64,000 bases of DNA, from contig JASEFS010000008.1 of assembly GCA_030018495.1 (NCBI GenBank), positions 53,781 to 117,780 on the forward strand, written 5' to 3'. This DNA comes from Deltaproteobacteria bacterium. GTDB taxonomy: Bacteria; Desulfobacterota; Desulfobaccia; Desulfobaccales; 0-14-0-80-60-11. Shown piece after piece: positions 58,341 through 64,000 of this stretch. The translations under genes and the position numbers were made by a program. Each line of letters begins with the position of its first letter. The first letter of the stretch is position 1. Below the pieces are notes generated by a model. The model worked only from the letters and a program-made list of their open reading frames with translations, was not told the origin of the DNA and ran no database searches.

Positions 58341-60398
58341 TTACTTGGCGAGCAAGGGCACGATCAACAAGGCCACGATGTTGACCACCTTGATCATTGG
58401 GTTGATGGCCGGGCCCGCAGTGTCTTTGTAGGGGTCGCCCACGGTGTCGCCGGTGACCGCAGCTTTGTGCGCATCGGAGCCCTTGCCGCCGTAGAGGCCG
58501 TCTTCGATGGCCTTCTTGGCGTTATCCCAGGCGCCGCCGCCGGAGGTCATGGAGATGGCCAGGAACAACCCGGTGACGATGGAGCCGATGAGCATGCCGC
58601 CAAGGGCGATGGGGCCGAGACCCGGGGTGAAGCCCACGATGATGGGGGACAGCACGGGAATCAAGGCCGGAACCATCATCTGGCGCAGCGCGCTCTTGGT
58701 GACGATGTCCACGCAGGTGCCGTATTCGGGTTTGCCGGTGCCTTCCATGATGCCGGGAATTTCGCGGAACTGGCGCCGCACTTCCTCGACCACGCCGCCC
58801 GCGGCCTTACCCACGGCTTCCATGCACAGGGCGCCGAAGTAGTAGGGCAGCAGGCCGCCGATGAACAGACCGGCCAGGACGCGAGGATCAGACAGGTCAA
58901 AGGTCATGGCGCCGGGGAAGGACCGGGAGTACTCAGCGAAAAGCACCAACGCGGCCAGACCGGCGGAGCCGATGGCATATCCTTTGGTAACCGCCTTGGT
59001 GGTGTTCCCCACGGCATCCAGAGGATCGGTGATGTTGCGGATCTCTTCCGGCAGCTCGGCCATTTCGGCGATACCGCCGGCGTTGTCGGTGATGGGCCCG
59101 TAAGAGTCAATGGCCACTACGATGCCGGTCATGGAGAGCAGGGCCACCGCAGTCAGGGCGATGGCATAGAGGCCGGTGCCGGGGCTCTCCAGGCCGCCTC
59201 CCAGTTTGAAGGAGAGGAGGATGGCCGCCACGATGACGATAACCGGGGCGCCGGTGGCCTTCATGGAGATGGCCAGACCCTGGATGACGTTGGTGCCGTG
59301 GCCGGTGGTGGAGGCCAGGGCGATGGACTTCACCGGGGCAAAGCTCTTGGAGGTGAAGTACTCGGTGATGGCCACGATGAGACCGGTCAGGGCCACACCG
59401 ATGACCGCCAGCAGGAAGACGTTAAAAGGAGGAATCACAAAGCCTGCACCCTTGGCAGCCTTGGCGGCCACGCCGGCCATGAACTTGTTGGCCAGGGGAT
59501 AGAAGGCGACAACAGCCAAAATGGCTGCCACGATCAGACCCTTGTAAAGGGCGCCCATGATGTATTCTGATTTGCCCAGTCTGACAAAATAGGTGCCGAT
59601 GACCGAGGCGATGATGGACACGCCGCCAATGACCAGCGGGAAGGTGATGGCGGGGGAGCCGGCGCCGTAAATGGTGTAGGCCAGGAGCATGGCGGCCACC
59701 ACGGTGACGACGTAAGTCTCATACAGGTCCGCGGCCATGCCGGCGCAGTCGCCCACATTGTCGCCGACGTTGTCAGCGATAACCGCGGGGTTCCGGGGGT
59801 CGTCTTCGGGGATGCCGGCTTCCACTTTGCCCACCAAGTCGGCGCCTACGTCCGCAGCCTTGGTGTAGATGCCGCCGCCCAACCGGGCAAAGACGGACAC
59901 CAGAGAACAACCGAAGCCCAGGCCCACCAAGGCGTGCATGGCTTCCTTGGGATCAACCGCCATGAGGAACTTGTAATAACCGGCTACGGAAAGCAGGGCC
60001 AGGCCTACAACCAGCAAGCCGGTGACCGAGCCGCCCCGGAAGGCCACTTTCAAGGCGTGCGCCATGCTGGTGAAGGCCGCCTGGGCCGTGCGCACGTTGC
60101 TCCGTACTGACACGTACATGCCCACATAGCCGGCCATGGCCGAACCGAAGGCGCCGATGACAAAGCCAATGGCGGTATACTTGCCCAAGCCGAACAGGAG
60201 AACGAAAATGACCGCGCCTACCATGGCCACCGTCTTATACTGCCGGTTCAAGAAGGCGTTGGCCCCTTCCCGCACCGCCGCGGAAATCTGCTGCATCCTT
60301 TCAGAGCCGGCATCCTGTTTCAACACCCAGGTGGTGGTGAACAGGCCGTAAGCCACGCCCACCGCGCCACAAAGCAACGCAAAACTCATAATATCCAT
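58341..60398 (-). CDS. hppA: Membrane-bound proton-translocating pyrophosphatase, K+-independent type
   Basis: 685 residues and about 16 helices. Substrate motifs are [40 protein letters not shown] and [19 protein letters not shown]. It hydrolyses PPi and pumps ions across the inner membrane. [20 protein letters not shown] has Lys where K+-dependent enzymes have Ala (GNTTAA), which marks the K+-independent, H+-pumping class. The ATG at 60398 has AAAGGAGG ten bases upstream. It is monocistronic, with a terminator downstream and a long upstream gap. Confidence 0.95.
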   Translation of the reverse strand: MDIMSFALLCGAVGVAYGLFTTTWVLKQDAGSERMQQISAAVREGANAFLNRQYKTVAMVGAVIFVLLFGLGKYTAIGFVIGAFGSAMAGYVGMYVSVRSNVRTAQAAFTSMAHALKVAFRGGSVTGLLVVGLALLSVAGYYKFLMAVDPKEAMHALVGLGFGCSLVSVFARLGGGIYTKAADVGADLVGKVEAGIPEDDPRNPAVIADNVGDNVGDCAGMAADLYETYVVTVVAAMLLAYTIYGAGSPAITFPLVIGGVSIIASVIGTYFVRLGKSEYIMGALYKGLIVAAILAVVAFYPLANKFMAGVAAKAAKGAGFVIPPFNVFLLAVIGVALTGLIVAITEYFTSKSFAPVKSIALASTTGHGTNVIQGLAISMKATGAPVIVIVAAILLSFKLGGGLESPGTGLYAIALTAVALLSMTGIVVAIDSYGPITDNAGGIAEMAELPEEIRNITDPLDAVGNTTKAVTKGYAIGSAGLAALVLFAEYSRSFPGAMTFDLSDPRVLAGLFIGGLLPYYFGALCMEAVGKAAGGVVEEVRRQFREIPGIMEGTGKPEYGTCVDIVTKSALRQMMVPALIPVLSPIIVGFTPGLGPIALGGMLIGSIVTGLFLAISMTSGGGAWDNAKKAIEDGLYGGKGSDAHKAAVTGDTVGDPYKDTAGPAINPMIKVVNIVALLIVPLLAK

Positions 60399-60737
60399 CC
60401 GCTACTACCCTCCTTTGGAGTATTGAATTTTTCCAAATAATTATTTATTAGGCCGCTGCAGCCGATGCGCCGTTTCCCATCACCTCCTTGCCCGAAATCA
60501 ACCCATAGCACCGGCCAATTTTTTGCCGGATGTCAATTAATACCCCATATGCCCTGCGAATGTAAAGGAAAAATTTCACAAACAATATCACCCGATTAGT
60601 CGGCAGTGCATGCCTGCACCCTGATAAATTCCATACTACAAGCCGCTTTTTTCGGATTCCAGATTAACGATAGACCTGAAGCAATTCCGGAGCCCGCAAT
60701 TTTTTTCTCATATTGCCTAGATTTTTAGGCTTTTTTA
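60399..60737. other. Intergenic region upstream of hppA
   Basis: About 340 bp, AT-rich, between two minus-strand genes. It contains the candidate hppA promoter and the AAAGGAGG ribosome-binding site. No ORF or RNA signature is visible. Confidence 0.5.
60537..60566 (-). promoter_or_regulatory. Candidate hppA promoter
   Basis: On the minus strand TTTACA (60561-60566), an 18-bp spacer and TATTAA (60537-60542), about 140 bp before the start codon. The match is moderate and the leader would be long. Confidence 0.35.
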
Positions 60738-61409
60738 TTATGAAGCGGGTTTTTCGGGAGATTTCCCCAAAGGCTCGGGAAGCCGGGGCTTTTCAGAAGA
60801 ATCAACTTCAGGCAAAGGCTTGCCGTCAGCCGGGTCGCTCATAACCACGCCATGGCGTTCGGCCAAATATTGCAGATAGCGCAGCTCCAGGGCCCTCTTT
60901 TGCAGGCGGTAGTTAAGAATCAGGCGCAAAGGAAAATAGAGACCGGCCAAGGCCAAAAGGGCCGCCAAAAGATAGGTGCCGCCCAATCCCAGGGCCTTGA
61001 TAAGCCAGGTGAGGCCCGCGAAAATCCCCCCGCCGAAAAAGGAAAAGGCCAGAATGGCCAAGAATGCCGGCGCCCCGATGAAGAACCAGAGGCGCAGGCG
61101 CCGGGTTTTTTTCCGAGAACCGCGTTCGGGGGAGCCGGCCGACCGCTCCACCGGCGCCATGGCCTGAAAGCCCCGGACAATTACGCCGAAGACGAACACC
61201 AAGGCGATGGGCGCGGCAAAAGCCACCAAAAGGTATTCTTTCCAGGGAAAGGGCACCACTTTGACCGGCCCACCCATGAGTCCCTCATCCATTTGCCAGA
61301 TGAGGGTGAAAAGCAGAATCAACACTTCCACCAAGGCCACCACTACCAGAAAACTGTTGAAGATGTAGCGGCGGTCGAGCGGGTCATAAAAATTGAAAAA
61401 CTTGGACAT
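60738..61409 (-). CDS. Multi-pass membrane protein of unknown function
   Basis: 223 residues with about four membrane helices (IFNSFLVVVALVEVLILLF; LLVAFAAPIALVFVFGVIV; FIGAPAFLAILAFSFFGGG; YLLAALLALAGLYFPLRL). A basic cytoplasmic loop (SRKKTRRLRL) follows the second helix, and the tail is Pro/Lys/Glu-rich and disordered. No family recognised. It is 59 bp downstream of the DoxX/MauE gene and may be part of that operon. Confidence 0.7.
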   Translation of the reverse strand: MSKFFNFYDPLDRRYIFNSFLVVVALVEVLILLFTLIWQMDEGLMGGPVKVVPFPWKEYLLVAFAAPIALVFVFGVIVRGFQAMAPVERSAGSPERGSRKKTRRLRLWFFIGAPAFLAILAFSFFGGGIFAGLTWLIKALGLGGTYLLAALLALAGLYFPLRLILNYRLQKRALELRYLQYLAERHGVVMSDPADGKPLPEVDSSEKPRLPEPLGKSPEKPAS

Positions 61410-61468
61410 GCTGGACCTAAATGGAACTTTGGAAAACGAGGGGTTTTGACTTCCTGGTCAGGAACGCC

Positions 61469-62020
61469 TCACTCGCCGGCATACTCCCACCAATAGAGGG
61501 CCGCGGCAAGAAGCAGCATCAGGATATTTTCCAATATGGGCACAGGGCCGACCTGGCGTTGAAAAAACAGGCCGCAGCCGCAGTCGATTTCCAGGCCTCG
61601 AGCCATGGTTACCGACATGACAATTATAAAAACCAAGGCCAAGGCCGCGATGATCAGGAGGCAGCTCCGGCGTTTGATGCCGCCCACCAGCAGGCCCCCG
61701 GCAGAGAGTCCTAAAACCATGGCGATCCGGCCAGCGGCTTCCAGCAGGTAGCCCAACACCAGAAAGAAGCCGGCGGTTAGTTCCACCCAGGGCAGGACCG
61801 CGGCCACCAGCCCTACCAGACTCTGAGGAAAAAGCCGGTATGCCATCACCGCTTCGGCAAATTGAAAAGGGGCCAGGTGCTTCTGCAGGCCGGCGTAAAA
61901 GAAGACCGCGCCCAACGCCGCGCCCAGGAGGATTGACAGGCTCGAAAGGAGAAAGTTGGCCCGAAGTTTTTCCTTAAATTCCGAGCCCAGGGCATTTGCA
62001 GGGAAAGCCGCATTTCTCAT
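61469..62020 (-). CDS. DoxX/MauE-like membrane redox protein
   Basis: 183 residues with four helices. FYAGLQKHLAPFQFAEAVMAYRLFP and ELTAGFFLVLGYLLEAAGRI are typical of MauE/DoxX-like four-helix membrane proteins. Near the C-terminus a CxC pair sits in LEIDCGCGLFF, a hallmark of MauE-type proteins involved in disulfide or quinone-linked redox chemistry. It starts 9 bp after the rhodanese stop. Cofactor and partner are unknown. Confidence 0.82.
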   Translation of the reverse strand: MRNAAFPANALGSEFKEKLRANFLLSSLSILLGAALGAVFFYAGLQKHLAPFQFAEAVMAYRLFPQSLVGLVAAVLPWVELTAGFFLVLGYLLEAAGRIAMVLGLSAGGLLVGGIKRRSCLLIIAALALVFIIVMSVTMARGLEIDCGCGLFFQRQVGPVPILENILMLLLAAALYWWEYAGE

Positions 62021-62029
62021 AAATTCTCG

Positions 62030-62533
62030 TTATTGGGCGGTATCCACGGGATAGCCGGCTTCATCCCAGGCCCGAAACCCGCCCAGGTAGGCGGCTACCT
62101 GGGTAAATCCCTGAGACTGGAGCTTTTCCGCGGCCTGCAGGGCGCTGTCGCAAGCCTCCTGGCCGCAATAGACTACGATCCGGCGATCCTTGGGGAGGCC
62201 CACCAGAAGCTGGACATCTTTATTTTTAAATAAATCAGGGGGCAGATTATAGGCACCTTCGATGTGGAGTTCGGCAAATTCCTCCGGTTTGCGGGCGTCA
62301 ATAAAAAGGGCGCCGGTCTCCCACAAGGCCCTGGCCTGGAGCAGATTAACGGTCTTGACGCCCTGGAACTGCACCTGCCGCCGCGCTTCTCGCAGTTTGG
62401 CGATATAAGCCGGCAGTTCCCCCTGCCAGCCCAGGCTCACCATGGGCCGGTGCTGCATGACGCCGAAGAACGCAGCCAGGAAAAGGAGGTACCCCGCCCA
62501 GAGGATATCACCCGGCCAGAGGGATTTTTTCAT
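62030..62533 (-). CDS. Membrane-anchored rhodanese-domain protein
   Basis: 167 residues with one N-terminal anchor helix (ILWAGYLLFLAAFFGVM), then a rhodanese domain from about 60: LFIDARKPEEFAELHIEGAYNLP and the active-site loop VYCGQEACDSALQAAEKL, with Cys in VYC and a Cys/Asp-rich loop, then VAAYLGGFRAWDEAGYPVD. It moves sulfane sulfur or acts on cyanide/thiols outside the cytoplasm. Its ATG overlaps the upstream gene's stop by ATGA, so it is translationally coupled. Confidence 0.88.
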   Translation of the reverse strand: MKKSLWPGDILWAGYLLFLAAFFGVMQHRPMVSLGWQGELPAYIAKLREARRQVQFQGVKTVNLLQARALWETGALFIDARKPEEFAELHIEGAYNLPPDLFKNKDVQLLVGLPKDRRIVVYCGQEACDSALQAAEKLQSQGFTQVAAYLGGFRAWDEAGYPVDTAQ

Positions 62534-62976
62534 GGATTTTTAGCCTCACCCTCCCCGCCTGCCGCCGTCTCGGCGGACTTATCGTGCGCTTGGGCCACCT
62601 GCCCGGCGCTGGGGTACTTTTTGCCCTCGAAATGCAGGCTGAGAGGCAGGAAGCCTTCGTCCTCACGGGCAAAACCGCCTTCCCGGGTATGATGATAATA
62701 GCGCCACACCCGGCCCGTTTTGAGGTCGGCCAGCAGGATGTTCTTGCCGTCAGTGAGCATCTGGTATCTCTGCCCCGCAACCGCCGCAGAGCCGGCCGGG
62801 GCGGGGGTGGATTCGACCTTCCCGGGAGTCAGCCCCATGGGCTCTTTTTTGACGTTTTCAGCCACTCGGCGGGAGATCTCGTATTCCAGATACGGACCAT
62901 AGAGCCAGAAGGCGCTGGCTGCCGCAACCCCAAGCAGCAAGGCGATTAAAAAACTCCAGCCTTTGCTTTTCGCCAC
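62530..62976 (-). CDS. Hypothetical membrane-anchored protein, first gene of the DoxX/rhodanese operon
   Basis: 148 residues. An N-terminal membrane helix (LIALLLGVAAASAFWLYG) leads to a periplasmic region of about 110 residues with QMLTDGKNILLADLKTGRVWRY, resembling a short beta-hairpin. The C-terminal third is Gly/Glu/Ala-rich. No family recognised. It has a clear promoter 105 bp upstream and is coupled to the rhodanese gene, so it is part of a membrane redox or sulfur module. Confidence 0.72.
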   Translation of the reverse strand: MAKSKGWSFLIALLLGVAAASAFWLYGPYLEYEISRRVAENVKKEPMGLTPGKVESTPAPAGSAAVAGQRYQMLTDGKNILLADLKTGRVWRYYHHTREGGFAREDEGFLPLSLHFEGKKYPSAGQVAQAHDKSAETAAGGEGEAKNP

Positions 62977-63080
62977 CTGATACCCCCTTATTGGTAAGAG
63001 AAGCGATTTTTCATGGTTCCGTGTTTAATCGAAGTAAGTGGTCCAACCCCGGGCCGGACCCGCTGATAAATTGAGATTGT

Positions 63081-63109
63081 ATTATACTTTACATTTGCTT
63101 TTGAATCAA
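63081..63109 (-). promoter_or_regulatory. Sigma-70-type promoter of the DoxX/rhodanese operon
   Basis: On the minus strand TTGATT (63104-63109), a 17-bp spacer and a perfect TATAAT (63081-63086), ahead of the gene starting at 62976. Confidence 0.75.
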
Positions 63110-63177
63110 AAAGGCCCGGATTCAGCATCAGTCTTGCCTGAAAGACGGAAGCAGGTAAAATGTGGCCAGAGGAGCTT

Positions 63178-63819
63178 ATGGCTCAAAACCTTGCGACCAG
63201 TGTTGCGCCCATAACCGCCGTGGCTTTTGATCTGGGCAATGTTCTGATCCGGGTCGACCACGGCCGTTTCTGTCAGCGTCTGGCGGAAGCCGCCGGGGTC
63301 TCTTCCGTGGAAATCTTTGACGCAGTTTTTAACAGCGGGCTGGAGCCTCAATTTGATACCGGCCGCCTGTCTTCCGAAGAATTCTACCGGGAGGTGTGCC
63401 GACTTTTCGGGATCAATCCGCCGTTTCCTCTTTTTGCTCAATGGTGGCAGGACGTCTTCGACCCTATGGAGGGGATGGCGGAGGTGGTGGCTGAACTGGC
63501 CGGCCTCTATCCCCTTTTCCTGGTTTCCAACACCAATGAGCTTCATTTTGACTATATTTACCGGCGTTTTCCCCTGCTGCGCCACGTGGGGCGCTTTATT
63601 CTCTCTTACCGGGTAGGCAGCCGCAAGCCTGAACCCGCCATTTACCTGAGGCTGATCCGGGAAATTGCCCGGCCTCCGGAGCAATGCCTGTATATCGATG
63701 ATAAGGCCCCTTTTGTGGAAGCCGCCCGCCGCCACGGCCTTCAGGCCTGGCAGTTCATCTCCCCGGCTGATTTCATCAGCCGCCTGGAGCGGTACGGCCT
63801 CTACAAGTCGGCAAAGTAA
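63178..63819 (+). CDS. HAD-superfamily phosphatase, YihX-like
   Basis: 213 residues from the ATG at 63178, with GAGGAG close upstream; an in-frame ATG at 63160 is also possible. Motif I is FDLGNVLIRVD (nucleophile Asp), motif II SNTN, motif III Lys in GSRKPEPAIYL, motif IV YIDDKA, with a helical cap between I and II. YihX in E. coli is an alpha-glucose-1-phosphate phosphatase; if that holds here it would act on the product of GlgP. The cap sequence is not diagnostic, so substrate is open. Confidence 0.88.
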   Translation: MAQNLATSVAPITAVAFDLGNVLIRVDHGRFCQRLAEAAGVSSVEIFDAVFNSGLEPQFDTGRLSSEEFYREVCRLFGINPPFPLFAQWWQDVFDPMEGMAEVVAELAGLYPLFLVSNTNELHFDYIYRRFPLLRHVGRFILSYRVGSRKPEPAIYLRLIREIARPPEQCLYIDDKAPFVEAARRHGLQAWQFISPADFISRLERYGLYKSAK

Positions 63820-63824
63820 TTAAT

Positions 63825-63866
63825 GTTTTCTGTTTTCAGTTTTCAGTTTTCTGTTTTCAGTTTTCA
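63825..63866. repeat. Tandem repeat of a 7-bp unit
   Basis: Six copies of GTTTTCA or GTTTTCT in uninterrupted 7-bp register, five bp downstream of the HAD gene stop. Simple-sequence, possibly variable in copy number. Confidence 0.85.
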
Positions 63867-63961
63867 TGCCATCTTTTTGCCTAAACGCTTCCCTCCACCC
63901 TGCAGAGTTTGGGATTTAGGCTGATCATAAAGCTGACCGAGAAACTAGAGGACATTTCAAA

Positions 63962-64000
63962 ACCCCCTCACCTCAATCCTCTCCCCCATTGTATGGGGGA
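63962..64000. repeat. Dispersed repeat (CCTCTCCCC family), cut by the window end
   Basis: CCCCCTCACCTCAATCCTCTC begins here and continues to a central ATTGTAT before GGGGGA. This is the left arm of the palindrome seen at 31137-31174, in the opposite orientation. Confidence 0.65.

Noticed and set aside
1-64000. tRNA, rRNA or CRISPR array
   Set aside because: No tRNA TPsiC-type signature with acceptor stem, no rRNA sequence, and no regularly spaced repeats of CRISPR length were seen by eye.

Overview
The window reads as chromosome from an anaerobic, GC-rich Gram-negative bacterium, most likely a deltaproteobacterial lineage (Desulfobacterota, Syntrophobacter/Desulfobacca-like). That placement is inference. 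It rests on ferredoxin-dependent 2-oxoacid oxidoreductase genes, a membrane pyrophosphatase with the K+-independent signature, a hisC-cmk-rpsA-sppA block, LptF and outer-membrane type proteins. I found no rRNA, tRNA or CRISPR array.

Region by region. 1-5.7 kb (minus strand): a catabolic operon with a Glu/Leu-type dehydrogenase, then a 2-oxoacid:ferredoxin oxidoreductase (fused gamma-delta subunit, alpha, beta). Two toxin-antitoxin modules sit between alpha and beta: a MazEF-like pair with its own promoter and palindromic operator, and a HicAB pair whose hicA is frameshifted. 5.9-8 kb: a small secreted His/Tyr/Trp-rich protein and spmAB. 8-12.7 kb (plus): an envelope-polymer cluster with a deacetylase-like protein, a DUF4015 glycosidase-like protein and a serine hydrolase-NamZ fusion lipoprotein. 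13-22 kb: glycogen phosphorylase, an 810-residue secreted three-repeat protein, a Cu+ ATPase and an M23 peptidase. 22.5-31 kb: a YciO/Sua5 protein, a GxxExxY element, housekeeping sppA/rpsA/cmk/hisC and an ADP-forming acyl-CoA synthetase.

31-42 kb: stress and signalling genes (DUF72, UspA, FecR-like protein, TPR beta-barrel protein) around a 1,121-residue MalT/AfsR-like ATPase-TPR regulator with a SARP/BTAD DNA-binding end. Three neighbouring promoters (for a zinc-ribbon gene, a GNAT gene and a PC4-domain operon) share an almost identical architecture: a direct repeat of period 11 bp placed 8 bp upstream of a -10-like hexamer. This is what SARP regulators recognise, so it looks like a compact, locally encoded regulon and is the strongest candidate here for an undescribed system.

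42-47 kb (minus): lptF, a spermidine synthase-like gene, a NYN nuclease with a cold-shock-like tail, and glgA. 47-58 kb (plus): a tight glycan or secondary-metabolite-like cluster with a radical SAM/SPASM-like protein, a UDP-sugar dehydrogenase, a roughly 1,790-residue B12-radical-SAM/methyltransferase/TPR/glycosyltransferase megaprotein, and a GT4-GT2 fusion whose 3' end is overwritten by a second GxxExxY element. 58-64 kb: H+-pyrophosphatase, a membrane protein, a DoxX/MauE-rhodanese redox operon with a clear promoter, and a YihX-like HAD phosphatase. Short dispersed palindromes recur between genes.
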